This document shows positions 50,689-63,900 of a stretch of DNA of 64,000 nt, in pieces. The notes under the pieces are model-generated. The model searched no databases and was not told where the DNA came from. It saw only the letters and a program-made list of their open reading frames with translations. This DNA is from Patagioenas fasciata (lineage: Eukaryota > Chordata > Aves > Columbiformes > Columbidae), in NCBI RefSeq assembly GCF_037038585.1, contig NC_092523.1, positions 44,977,001 through 45,041,000 of the forward strand, read 5' to 3'. Positions within the stretch are counted from its first letter, which is position 1; each line of letters opens with the position of its first letter. A program made the translations under genes and the position numbers.

Positions 50689-51850
50689 AACAGTGTTGTT
50701 TCTAACTGATAGTCTAAAAAAATTTGTATGAGGCAAAAATTGACAGTAAAATTGATTTAATTTAAAGGCTTATTTATTTTTTTCCAAACTTTGAAATTTA
50801 TTTTTAAATGAGAAATCTTACGTGGTTTAGAAGCAATATTTAAATGTCAGCTGCAGCTCAACACTATGTAGTCTCTTCTATGTCACTACTGAAATGAAAA
50901 ATAACCAAATGGTACAATAAATAATGTAGTGATACATAGGTACCATGAACACTCCTCCTGTTAAACTGTTTGAACATTAGCAACAGGATTTTCAGTACAT
51001 TAGGTTGGATTATTCTTACTTCTCTCGTTCAAGTTGGTAAAAGTTTTACTGCGAATTTAAATGGGAACAGAGATTTGTAACTACTTAATACATTGATCAA
51101 AAATGTCATCGCATCTACCTGCTGAAACATATCTAGTTCAGGAACTTGTCTTTTGATTATGAATACTAAAATGTCAACATTTCCAAAGGCTTATTTTGTT
51201 TTATTTTATTTTTATCTTTTAAAATGTGAGGACTAAATTCAGCTCTTTTGAATGCAGAGGTGTTTGCACTGGACACAAAGGAAATTTAAAAACAGTGAGG
51301 AGAACATGGCTTTAACAATAATAATTAATTTGACAAATACAGTTTTTACCTGTCCAGTATGGAATACAGTTTATCATTAGTCACTCATTACAATGTACTG
51401 TTTTAAGTACAGGTTGTTTTGATGTGTGGGTGGATGATCTGATGTTTTCTGTCTATTGATTAACTGGGTGTTACTCACAGAATCACCCTTTAATACCACT
51501 ATGTTTAAAAAAAAAAAATAATTAGCTTTAGCTTTGTGTGAATATGCTGCTAAATAAGTGCACGTTCTGTTTTCTACATTCTTGACAATATTTTTTTAGA
51601 TTATTATAAAAAAATAGACCAAGGACATCAGTGTTCTTAAACTCAGTGCAGAAAATGTTTGTGCTGTGTGCTCAGCTCTTGCCAGCAATACAGGCCCTGG
51701 CTTTCCATTAAGATTGGCCACTGCAGGGTGATGATTCTGATGACTCATCCCAAGTATTTCCCCAGGTAAGGTTGTTAGAGAAGACTGGATAAGCACTTTG
51801 GATTATTAACCTTCATCTGCTCCAGAAATAAAATATGAACTGATATAGTC
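50689..51850 (+). other. GASK1B 3'UTR with poly(A) signal candidates
   Basis: AATAAA hexamers occur at 50916-50921 and 51827-51832. The second is followed by TGTCTGTTTAG, a plausible GT-rich element. Which is used cannot be told from sequence. Confidence 0.4.
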
Positions 51851-54800
51851 ATGACAGACACATTCTACCTGTCTGTTTAGAAAGACTCCTACAATCTTGC
51901 TAGAAAAATAGGGATTATCTTCTTGCTGTGAGATAATGGCAGAAATGGAAAACTTTCATAGCTACTCTTGTGTTTATGTATAGTAGAAAATATAAGGTGT
52001 ACAATATTTTAAAAAGTGCTTTTGTAATGGTATTAATGAGAAACTGAAATGTTTTGTGTTGATATTAATGTGGAAGGCTAAATTTAATGTTTTAAATAAC
52101 TATAATTCCACTGCAGCCAAACCAGATTTTCTTTCTTGGGATCAAAACAGCTATTAACAACAATTGCATTACTAGAAGAAACAGACCTCTTTATAGGCAG
52201 ATTTAAAGATACTTAGTAAAAATTTAAGAACTTGGCTGCTTAAACAATCTTTTATTTTATTCTGTCAGCAAAGGGCAGATAAATTTATAAAAACTTCCTA
52301 GAACTTAACAATTGTCTTGAGAGGACACATACTAGATGCCTTGGACTTTTTAATAGCATCAAAGTAGAATTTTATTGGATTTTCATATTATCCCTTATTA
52401 AAAAGTTGTAACTTACTAACTGGGTAATTTCTGTCTCAGAAACAAAACCAATACTATAGCTTGCACTGTGAACAGAGCCTAGAGAAAGAAATTATCCTCT
52501 GATTCCATTTCATGTGGAATTCCTGTTGCAGTAAATTCCACTCTTTGGTGGCTGTTACCCTCAATTTCTCTAATTTTCTAGCCTGTTTCACAGTTTTCTT
52601 CCTGCTAGATACCTATTCAAATGGATTATCACACAGTTCAGAAGAGGGAGAGGGAAAGATGCAAGTGTATACTCGATCATGAAAAGAAGTCCCATGAGAA
52701 CTCTGTCTTCTAGCTTCTTCTGTTCTGTCTCTTGTACTGCACATCCTGATGCCAGGTCATTGCCTGGTTGTTTTTTCCAAAATTGCCTCATTGCCCAAGA
52801 AGAGAAAAAAATCAGAAGTCATTATTTTTTTTCAGGTTAGGTAATTTATTCTTACGACGATAATTTGATGCACTCTTCTCAATTTCTTCTGGACATGGAC
52901 TTGTGTTTCCTTAAGCATGCCAGCATTTTATTTGCCTGGCAGTTCAGTGCCAGTTCTTAAAGCAGCAATGTAATTGCCAACTAGTGAGTAATTGCCCAGA
53001 AGCTGACCTGGAGCAATGCCTCTCAGTGGTCCTGAGCTTAAGAGGTCCAAAAAACCAAGATGCTCTACAGTAGTTAAAAATTTGACAAAACATGAAAAAC
53101 ATAACTGTAAAGAGCAGTTCTTCTGGAGACAAATCCTGCAAATGAATGTTCTTAGGAAATGAATGGTGGTTTTTACTAGATATATTTGGTGGCAGAGGCA
53201 TACAGATCAAGTTGTCATTAAAGCTCATCTACAGAGTTAAAGAATATTTAGACTCATGTAGAAGGGGAAGGATGAGTGTATCTCCCTGTGCTGTCCAGTA
53301 TGGACCAGACAGGCACATACAGGCACTGTCTTCTCAGAACTGCTGCAGGGAGCCAATGTCAAGAGCCAATGGCTGAGGCAGACGAGTCTGTGCCGCTGCT
53401 GCACACATTGTACTTTCCAAGGGCAAAGGAATGCTTCTTTCTCTGAAACTCTGAATTTGAGTCCAGGGCATGGTGTTTTGTAACCCACCTTGCAATAGTG
53501 TCTTAGCCTTGCACTACACGTAGCTGAAGGCCTTGCTTTCTGTGCTCTGTTAACATGCTGCATTTCTGATGCATACAAACACTCTCAGAGTCTTCAGGGA
53601 AGTCAGGAGAGGCTTTGTGAAACTGGGCAGCAGGATTGGACTGGAAATTGCTTCTAATTCTAATTATCTAATGTTACTAACAAACTTGGAGTTTGGTGCT
53701 TTAATCCAGTATAATCAATATTACAAACTGTGATTGCAATAGCGCTGATGAGTCGCTACCAGGCAAGTTCTAAGTTTTCCTTACAAAACTGAAGAATTCT
53801 GTACTTTTTGAGTGCATTTGCATAAATGCTCCAGTAAAAAATACAAAAGAAGCACTTTGCAGAGCTTATTTGCCGCTACTACATTCAAGATATCTGCTCT
53901 CCCATCAGTAACAAGAATAAAGTTTATGAGGAAATCACTTCCTTTTAAAACAGCATGACGTTAGACTGACATTCCTGCACTATACCCGAAGTAATGTTAA
54001 CCGACAGGAAAAAAACCAAAGAAGCCTTATTCTTTCTATGGTGGTGACTGACAGAAAGCCAAGAAACAGTGTTTTAGTCATCTTTGCTGGGCCGTCTTCC
54101 ATTTATGGGCATATGGGCTCAGACAAAGATTCCTATTGCACATTAGTCGGAAGGGAGTAACCAACGGCAACAGTCCAAAACCTGTGGGTGGGAAAAGACG
54201 ATTATGTCATTCTTGAGTCTGCCTGAAAGCCAGAACCACATGAAATGGAATTACAAAGAAAGTCAAGAGCATTTGCTCATTCCATAACATTGGAAGACAG
54301 AGCTTAAAATAAACAGCACAGGCACAGATGCTTTAAAATTCCTTAGGAGCCTGCCAGCAAGTTAATAATCTTAAATGTTTCAGAAGCTGAGGATGTGAAA
54401 ACTTCTGTGAAGCAATTTCTGTCTCTCTTTTTTTTTTTTTTTTTTGGGGGGGGGTGGGATGGGAGGGGAGTGTGTATTCTATACTATATTACAAAAGATA
54501 AATTCCATGGTTTCAAAAGAGCAAATGCAGATTTAGGGTACATTAAGGGACAAGCTTCCAGTACTAATTCTGGGAACACTTTCATGCATGTATGTGTATG
54601 CAAACACAAACATATGTGTATATGTATATATACCTTGGCTTTTTTTCTACAAAATGGTCAGTTTGGCTAATAAAGAGTAAGTTGTTTATACAATTTGCTG
54701 TTTACATGTAGAATTGTATTTGTGAGTGTGAGTCAAATTTTGGGTATACACAAGTAGAATTCTAACCAAAACATTATAACGAATGAAACTTTTGTTCTCA

Positions 54801-56219
54801 AAGGATTAACTCTCCCCTTGCTGACACATTTATATGATCTTAAAAGTTTTCTCCTTCAAGTGTAGAGATAAACAGCAATATGTTTGTATCTGAGCTAAAC
54901 TGCCAGAGTGATATAAACTCAGATTTTTTTAATTGAGTTTTACATTAAATATTGAATTTCCATTTTCTTTTGGAATCTCTGCATTTTAAAAATCAATTTT
55001 TCTGTCCTTTTATTAGTAACAGCAAAAGCATTATCACAATAAATGAATTGTTTGAATCTCTGCTGCTGTTGTCATATAATCTCTGGGAGTATACAAAATA
55101 AAATCATATCTTCATGAGATTTTCAGTTCAGATCTCTAAGTTGCAATAACAAGATTATAATGCATATTAATGTAATATGTGGATCATTAGATACTGTTTA
55201 GAAAGAACTGTGACCTTGAAACTGCTACTTCAGAGAAACAATCCAAACCAGATTATGAAGTTCTTCCTGTGGAAAGATTTTCTAGCTTTTTACTCACGAG
55301 ACTTGTAACTCCTCCTTACTGAGCTGATTCACTGTAGCTGTGGAGCTTTTGGTTCCTGCAGTGTTAGTACTTACTGCTGCGTGCGGCCATTCTGACAGTG
55401 CCTCCTTACATAGACATTGAGCAGAAGAGGCCAAGCTCATTTATGATTCCAGAACAGAAGTATTGGTCGGTGACTGGTAACCTTTATGACAGACCCTGGT
55501 CAAGTACAGGAATAGGAGAAAGACACTGAACTCTACGTGGAATAGAGACGCACACAGAGTTAAAGTAGCCTAAGAACTTCTGGGCTCTGCAGCTTACATT
55601 TTTTCCTTGATCCAAAAGAGACTAATGGGAAACCAAAAGAGGATGAAACGTTTTTAGACATTCTCTTTCCCACGCAAAATAATTTGATTTGTTTTATTAA
55701 AAATGTTATTTATTTTTGCACATTACTGTATGCTGCAGGTGAAATTCTCTCAGATTTGTGTAAATTTGTTGCAATTCCACTGAATTATCCCATTTCAAGA
55801 TAAAACAGTTTAAGTCAGTGAGGTTAATCCGTATTCTCAGAAGAATTGAACCCTAAGCTCAAAAGGGAACCTTAGGAGAGTGACAAACAAATAAGGAGAA
55901 TTGCCTGAGATATAGCACAAGTATAGAACTTGGCATGCAAGTTCTCTAAACAAGTATCTGTGGGCTCCAAGCAGGATCTACAAGTTTTCTTTGAAGACTG
56001 TCAGCCTGTTCCACCTGTATTTCTGTGGGGACCCCTCACCTAGACAAATAAAGCATTTGAAATAAAAATTAAAATAAGTAGTGCAGCAGTATCTTCTTCT
56101 ACGTGTCATGAATTATATTAATTGTATTTCAAAATGACCATATTAATAAAAAAATCCATGATATATAAAGAATGCTTTATTTGTGCACTGAAATCTGATT
56201 AAAAGATCATGAGTAAAGG
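51851..56219. other. Intergenic, no gene supported
   Basis: AT-rich sequence beyond GASK1B. Only short frames without recognisable domains occur, plus the G-rich tract at 54.4 kb. Confidence 0.7.
54428..54470 (+). repeat. Poly(T)-poly(G) tract, G-quadruplex candidate
   Basis: Eighteen T are directly followed by nine G, then TGGGATGGGAGGGG. Four G-runs of at least three with loops of one or two bases fit the G-quadruplex pattern on the plus strand. Confidence 0.7.
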
Positions 56220-56945
56220 GTAGAGCTTCTCAGAATGGAAGAGTCAAGCAATGGGGTCCTCCAGAAGAACTCTGGAAGAACCTCATGAAACTGAGTAGGT
56301 CAAACCTGGCAGATGAGCTTCAGCATGAATTATTGTAAAGACTACTTTGTCACTATTTAAAACCTTGGAGAGGTGTTAAATCTTGAACTGTGTGTGCAGT
56401 CTGGTCTCCACATCTCAAGAAGTATGAACTGGAGTTCGAATCAGTAGAGAAAAGAGCAGCTGAAGTGATTACAGTACTGAAAGAGCTGTTTTGTAAGGAG
56501 AGATTTCTGCAGTTTGAAGATGAGAAAGCTGGAGGGGCTGGTAATTTAGGTTTGCAAAATCATGAAGATGATGGATGAGGTGAATGCAGAAAATGTTATT
56601 CAGCAAATCCTGCAGTATCAGATGTCTGATACAGTGAAACTAGTATCTCTTTTAAGCAGCTAAAGAAAGTTCTTCACACAGCAGGTATTGAGCTTCTGTA
56701 ACTTGCTGCCATGAGGGACTCTGGAATCAGTGGAAAGTAATAGGAGGTTCAAAGTGGATGAGACAACTCCAAGAACAGCAAGTTTATATATGGACTTGAT
56801 AAGAATTAGGCAAGTTCTAATCCTCTAACATTCCTAATACAACAATTCTGGATGCTGGTAAGTATAGGGGCCGCAGATATTGCCCCAGGCTCATGTGCTC
56901 ACCTCACATGGCTACAGTGTAAGATGTACTACTGGGTTAGGTGGC
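56220..56945 (+). repeat. Ancient L3/CR1-like LINE 3' region
   Basis: The landmarks of the amniote L3/CR1 3' end occur in order. They are TGTGTGCAGTCTGGTCTCCA (56387) with CATCTCAAGAAGTATGAACT following, GAAAAGAGCAGCTGAAGTGA, AAATCATGAAGATGATGGATG (56558), AAAGAAAGTTCTTCACACAG, AACTTGCTGCCATGAGGGA, AGGAGGTTCAAAGTGGATGA, and GATGCTGGTAAGTATAGG and onward. The translated start (VWSPHLKKYELE..VEKRA) corresponds to the C-terminal end of the LINE ORF2. It is heavily diverged, so it is an old insertion. The minus-strand open frame at 56937-57293 partly overlaps its end and is not a gene. Confidence 0.75.
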
Positions 56946-59900
56946 CCACTGGTGGGACCCAGAAGGGAATTCCAGGTATTCTTCTGTTTGAAGACTATTA
57001 AAGCAGCTACAATGTTGTAAGCTGTTCAGGCCTTTCCCTTGTTTATAAGAATATTTAAAATTATCATTATTTGCAAGGATGGAGAGGCTTGGATGTTGTG
57101 AGTCTGCTTTGTCTTCAGTGAAAGAAAAGAAAGCAAGCAGACGGCAACCTTCTAATGCCTGAGGATGGTTTTCCAAGAGCAGTTCCATGGATTTTGTTCT
57201 TTTGAAAAAGATGAAGTACACACAAAATGCAGAAACATTTTCCCCCACTCTGGTGCATTGTTCTGTGTTTGGCACTGGGTATACCGATATCATTGTTTAA
57301 CTGAATCAGATCTTGGAATAAGTGGGTTTCTCTAAAAATTAGTTCAGTTCCAGTAGTTATTTCCTTTTTAGCCTTCGAGAGTACGTATACTTCTTATTTA
57401 ATCATTTGTTTTCAGCATTCACTATTCAGGAACATTATCTGTATTTCCCTCAGTGGAAAAGCTGGTATGGCATTCCATGGAGGTCTGTTAAACTGCACAA
57501 GCACACCTTATCAGAGATATTCTTCAGCTAGCTGTGCAAAACACTATGAGATTTGGATGGAATTTATGAACTGTTAAGGAAAATAGCACCAGTGTGAAAG
57601 CCAGCCTTATGAAGTGTGAGAACTATGTCTGACAGATGGTAAAATCTGGCAGGCCAGAGAGTTGCTCTGCTCTGGGAATTCTGAAACAACTGCAGGTCAT
57701 ACATCTTAATTTTCAGATATACATGGACATATCACACACCTAAGACAGAGTCTTTTCTGGTTACCTATTTTTTTCCTACCTCAGGTGTTCTGAAAAAGAA
57801 ATATACAGTCAAAAAGTTAAAGTGAGAACTGACTGAAGCATACTCTAAAGGCAGCTGTGGCACAGTTGCAGTAAATGATGATACCCAAACAGAAGCTAGA
57901 TCTGCCTTATAAAGGCATCATGCTGAAGGAAGATAAAAGAATTTGTCCTGCTAAATATGGCAAGACCTAGCTTTCAAAAAACTCACCATGTGAGGAAAGC
58001 ATCTGAGGCTCTTTATCTTAGAGAGGATGCTGCAGCCAATGTGGCTGTAACAGATGTCTCCTCAAACTCCCATTCACTCATTCTGCTTCCTCTTTTCATG
58101 ATCATATGGACAATTCTACCATCACAGCTGTCGCAAGCCCATAGCATGAAGATTACTGAACTTAGCTCTCTAAGTTAGAATACCCAGGATACTCCTTATT
58201 ATTACTGATTCTTTCCACTTGATAGGCTTAACCTTTCCTCCCTTCAGGGCCAAAACACTTAAATGAAAAAACTCCCAGCACTATACCTATAGGTTTTATT
58301 TTGCACCTGATCCCTACAAAATGCAAGTCTCTTTTGTAGCCAATAAATACCCATTTGCTTTTCTCTCGGTGATCTCCAGTGATGGGAAGCATCAGTACCA
58401 ATCAGCGCATATTTCAATCACAAAAGTAACATCTTTTTTTTTCTTACCAGCTATTTTTCTTCCATATAATATTCCTGTTATAGCAGATATCACTGCTGCT
58501 GCCCAGAATTGCAGTTGTAGCTTAGATACATAAATGTCTGGAGAGAATCTCTTAATTTATTTCATGTGTATCATTCTTAGAGTCAATGTAGCTGAATTTT
58601 TGAGAGAAGGGCACAGGTGGAAACAGATTGCAATGAGAAATCCCAGAAAGCCTGGTAGTAGGTGGGTAAGTGGTTTGCTTGTTGTTGTTGTTGTTTTGTT
58701 TGTTTGTTTTCCTTTTTTTGAAGGATCTGGTGTGAAAAAATGTGAGACTTGTTATCTCATAGGTAATCCACAAAATTACTGCTGGCCCCACGTTGACTGA
58801 TCACTGTTGTGGAGGGCTTCAGCTAGATCATTCCTTCTGCTGCGGGTTCCTTTTGTAGTCACTCAGTTCCTGTTGTGCTTTTAACTAGGACACTTTCATT
58901 ACAGGGTTGTTAGCTGAGAAGGCTTTGTAGCGTAAAAGGGTAGGGAAAATTAAAAAATGCCTATTACATACACTAAAAATGCTGTGTGTTATTTTCTTAA
59001 TCAGACCTGAAAAAGCTTTGTTATGAGGTGTTACAGTTCTGTTCAAGTGCTTCTCTGCCTTTTTCTGGCCTTCTGCAAAGATGCTCAGCAGACGTGGTGG
59101 TTTCCCCACACAACACACTGCCAGCTACCTGAGCGGTTGCTTTCTCAAGTTGCTTTCTAACTGAGGTATGTCCAGCTTCAGGAGTCACTGTGCTTGTGAT
59201 TGCAACTGGGGCCTGGGCTGCTTCACAGGATTTTTACCCCATTAGGAAGTGCCTATAGTACTTGCTGCTAGAAAAAGTGCAAAATACCATCAAAACCTAC
59301 ACTTACAGTCACACTTGGGTGCTTATTTGGCTGCATCAGCACAAACTAAGCCAATAAGGCAACTCATGCGACAGAAGCGTTGATGTATTCTGAGAGCCAC
59401 AAAAGGTCAAAGAACAAAGGAGATTAAATCCCCATTAAAATCACAGATTTCCACTTCATTTTGCTTTGCGTGCTAGTATGTCTAAACTTGAACTTGAAAC
59501 GCTAGTTTGCAAGTAGCTATAATGTGCAAACACAGCTTTTGTCGACTTGTTAGTGTTTGTGTTCTGAAGCAAGGGATCCGAAAGAGAAAGAACAACAGAT
59601 TAAAGCTTATGCAGTGTCAACACCATACTGGGAAAGAATTCTTACCCTCTATCACAGTGTTATCTGAGTGATAATCTGCATGGCCATGGAGAGCTGATGT
59701 GTACTTTTTGTTACACTGTTGCCTTAGTGCTAAGATTTCTTTGATTTTCTGCTGTCAGCTTTACCACCCAGTGCAGGTATTCTCAAGCTTTCACAATTGC
59801 TGCCTTTCCTGCTAAGAAAACAGAATTTACATGTGTTTCAGTACTTCTTGGCACCCTGCCTCACACATATAGTTTAGTATCGAATTTTCAGGCTATTGGC

Positions 59901-60420
59901 TTTCCCTGATTTTAAGTATAGGTAACAGTGTAATTAGCAAGGAAAAATAAATCATGTTTCCCCTTTGGTGGGGCAGAAGTCCTGCCAAAACCTGTGTAAA
60001 TATGCCTTGTAAGGAGGGACTGCAAATCATCAGAGAAAAGCATACATCATAAGTGTAGATCTGAAAATGTGATCTGATAGTCATTTTATTTTGCAAAAAC
60101 AACTTGTGGAGCTCAGTATCATGGCTATTCTACTTTTTAAGTACTGGATGAATATTTAAGAAAATGAACAGAATTTCCCTGAATGAATGTTTTTATGAGC
60201 TGCCAACCTCCCTGCCACTATGTGATGACAAAAGCCTGGAGAAGTCCTGCACTTTGGATGACTTTCATGGCGGGATCCAGATGAAGGGAGGCCACACTTT
60301 CTCAAGTAGCTGGCTCTAATCTCCTCTCCCCTAGACTGCATCCCTGGGGGCCACTCAAGCAGTCTCAAGTCTTGGAGCCACAATAAGGTTGTGTTGCAGC
60401 ATAGTTTATGGTCAGTTTTG
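56946..60420. other. Intergenic, no gene supported
   Basis: Lies between the L3-like LINE and the broken ORF. It holds the GTT repeat at 58.68 kb. The short frames look like chance. Confidence 0.65.
58680..58712. repeat. (GTT)n/(GTTT)n simple repeat
   Basis: Five GTT units pass into GTTTGTTTGTTT in intergenic DNA. Confidence 0.8.
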
Positions 60421-60967
60421 CTAGATTTTGTTCCACTCCTGCATATGTTTCGAGTCCATAACAAAGTCCTTATCGACATTAATGGGAACAAAGGTTGTGT
60501 CCTGTAAGGCTGAAATCTGAACCTCTACTTCCGGGGAAACTTCTGCGATTGCACATTGTATTTCCAAACTTTGTTTCCCATTTCTTGGCATAGACATATC
60601 ACCAAGATCCATTAAAGCATTCTGGACTGCATGCATTATGTGACTTTTATATTTTTCAGTGGGGAAAAATGTTACAGAAATTTCCATAAACTTAAGTCTT
60701 TGGTCTTCATATTGAAGTGTGCTTAAAGCCCGTGGAACTTATTATAACTTTTCTTAAGGACGATGGACATAGTAGAGACCAGAGCTTGATTCCTCTGCAT
60801 TTCAGAGACCTGCTCTGACCTGCAAAGTTTTCTAGCAAATTTTCTGAGTGCCAGTTGGAATAGGTTCCACAGAAGAAATTCAGAAATACCAGTTTCAGGA
60901 AATAATTGTAATGGTTCCTTCACAATTGTAATGGTTACTTCCCCTGTAGAGAGGTGGGTTACCTACA
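60421..60967 (-). pseudogene. Unrecognised broken ORF, possible gene relic
   Basis: On the minus strand an open frame runs from just after a stop near 60968 to 60723 (about 80 codons, ..ITIVKEPLQLFPETG.. to ..SYNKFHG). A second frame, displaced by one shift, takes over near 60735 and runs to 60421 (..ALSTLQYEDQRLKF.. to ..KHMQEWNKI, then TAG). Amino-acid usage in both looks protein-like (amphipathic, mixed charged and hydrophobic), but I do not recognise a family. There is no good ATG for the first part, and no poly(A) tail. It could be a processed pseudogene, a relic of an inserted element, or chance. Confidence 0.3.
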
Positions 60968-63900
60968 TTCTAATACTATATAACTGTAGAGGTTTTCAGT
61001 CCAGGTACTTTTCAAATCACAAGTGTGCCATTAGGATCCTTTGGAAAGGGTCCGCTTTGGCCAAGTTCACAGCTGTTATTTTCTGATGGAAATAGGTGAT
61101 TTCCTCCAGCTCGCATGTAGACATCCAAGTTTCAACATTTCCTTCTGGCTAAGTTTGGAGATTGCCCAGTCAGTGTGCTGTGTTTTGTGGCACGTCTCTC
61201 ACATCATGAATCACAGGCAAAGAAGGGGCTAGCAACATGATTTGGAAAAAAGATAGCTAATGGAAGATTAGGCAATGTGAGGTAGTATCTAGGTTCTCTC
61301 TCAGTTTACCCAGCCCCTCCCTAAATACTAACAATGTTTAAATACACCCCTGGGCATGATTTCACAAAAATGGAAACTTTGAGTTATCCACATTAGCTCT
61401 TCAAGTGTTCCTAATGGGGTTCTGATTCTCATTTATACTAGAGGTTTTTTAATAGAAAAATCTTTACAGGAAATTTAGCAGAAGGCTCTTCAGCATGTTT
61501 AATGATCCCAAAATATATTTTATAGTTGCTAAAATAGTAACTTTTCAGAAACACAGTAGATAAAAGTAAATTGCTAGATTGGACATGATGTGACACATCT
61601 TTCCCTTAACTCCAAATACAAAATCTACTCTCAGAGACATCCTGTGAGTGCTCTCCAAGGGCCTTGCAAGAACACAAGCAAATGTGAACTTATTACTCTT
61701 ATCCACACATGAAATTTTCACCTGTGGTTCGTGTTATGTTAACAATATTTTTGACTTAACAAACAATCCAAGTATAATTCCACACAGCTCGCAAATAGAA
61801 TTCAGAGTTGGTTTCCATTTAAACCAATTTAACAGCCTCCTGTAGCAGAAGGGCATGATAGACTTGAAATTACCAATGTAGTTTATGAGGAGGGAGATCA
61901 GTGATTTCTGGCAAATCATTCACCTTTGAGTTTATACAAATGTGTAATATCATGATTTTTTGTCTGAGGAAAGCTCTCTACTTGTTCAGGTTTCATAATC
62001 AATTTGAAAGCTGCTAAACTGTACATGCTGCATTTTACATAATGCCATAGTTTTGAGGTGCAAAGTAATATGGATGAAGTATAGCAGGATATTTACATCA
62101 GGAAACAAAGATCCCAAAATAATTTCATCTCAGGCTACATTTTCAGCTGAAACAGGGTGTCTAAACTGTTTATATGCTGCCATTTTATCTGAAGGCCATT
62201 CCTCATTTAAAATCTGGTAGAACATTCCCTGAAGACCTAATGGCAGCAGTCCCAGGGAATATGGGAACTGCTGGCTCAGACTTGTGATAAGGATGACACA
62301 TGCTCACTTGAGAGTCACGCTAATCTGTGCTTCTTGGCATGGCGTGTTAGATCTCTGTTTTCCCATGTAGAGTAAGATCATTAAGAAATCTACTCCAAAT
62401 AGAAAAACAAAGCCAAAACCCAAAGAGATTTAAAATAATGCAGCAAATTAAGCCTAAATATAATAATGATAAGTCTAAATGTAACAATGATAAAGATGAA
62501 TGAATGAAACAGATTGAGGCAGTTTTCTTGGAGAAAGCTCAATTTTCTGTGGGTGAGTTTTATTATGACACACAGATGTTGGAAAACTTCGAACATTTAA
62601 TATTTTTCAGAGTGGTCAAAATGGATCTGAAAACTAAATGCTATCTTACTGTTACAAAACCTACACTGACAATGTGTGCGCATGCATTGCAATAAATCCT
62701 GAGAGGAGAACTTTTAATAGTAAAATGTGAGGCTCATCCATATAGCTTAATTGATTCCTCTTTAATCGAAGACAAAGTCTTAGATGTCACATCAAGTAAA
62801 GTTACAAGATTATGCAATCAATCAATTCTTAAAACAGTCATTAGTTACCATTTTAGACATACTTTAGTGAAACTATGACACACTGAAACAGTTGGAATTC
62901 TTGGTTTGTGAGGGTGATACATTTTTTTAAAAATCTAATTAGAAGATTTTGCACAAACCTAGTGTTACTATTTGAAAAATGTTTTCTAGGATTCTATGAG
63001 TTATGGCTGACTTAATAGGTGATAACAGTGTTGAAAACCAATCAATTGGGTGATGACAATAGCCCTGTGTGTGACAATACATCTTCAAATCAGCTTTAAA
63101 ACTGTCATCACAGGATGTCCAGGTGAATACCTGCAATTTCTGAATCTGCAATCCAATTAGACATCTTTAATTTACATGTAAAAATAGGAAAATATTTTTA
63201 TTCTTTCTCTGAGAGATGTGAAGCAGTTATTAACCTTTGTCAAAGAGCACTAATCATTAATTAGGTCATCCTGATACAGAGCCAAGTTCTGGAACAGGTG
63301 ACATTTGCCAGCTCCTTGTCTCGGGCAGGGGTGGGGGGGTTGGTGCTGGGTTGTGAAGAAAAGCCCTCAAGGGACCAGAATGCTGTTAATGAAGCCGTGT
63401 GAGCTTTCCCTGGCTCTTGTTAACACACATTCCCTTTCATCTCCTACTTTTCTGAGGGTTTATTCTCCTGTATCTCTATGGGCAGCTGTTTTCTTGTAGT
63501 GATTATTTTTATTGTAGCTCTGAGAGCAGACAAGAATGTTTTTCAGGAGTCAGCAATACCAGTGTTAAGGGCCAACATCACAGTTTTGTCTGTCAGATTG
63601 TTAATCTACAGCTACACATAAGTATCTTCTTTTACATGGGCCTGTTTCCTGGAGCTTTCATATAGGTCAGAACTTCAAATGTATAAAATTCCTCATACAC
63701 CCAAAACATTTCAGCTATCTAAAAGAACATTTATGAAATGTGATGGACTGAAAAGCCAGAATATTCTAAAAATTACATGTAGTCTGATGTTTTTCATTGG
63801 AGTTTTGGAAACACTCCTTAATTTGGAAGAATTCGAATTAGGATTCATTTTGCATGTAGAGTTTTTCTGAGGTCTAGCTTCAGTTTTTACACAATTATTG

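Noticed and set aside
56937-57293. 118-codon minus-strand frame
   Set aside because: Partly antisense to the end of the L3-like LINE; no domain recognised.
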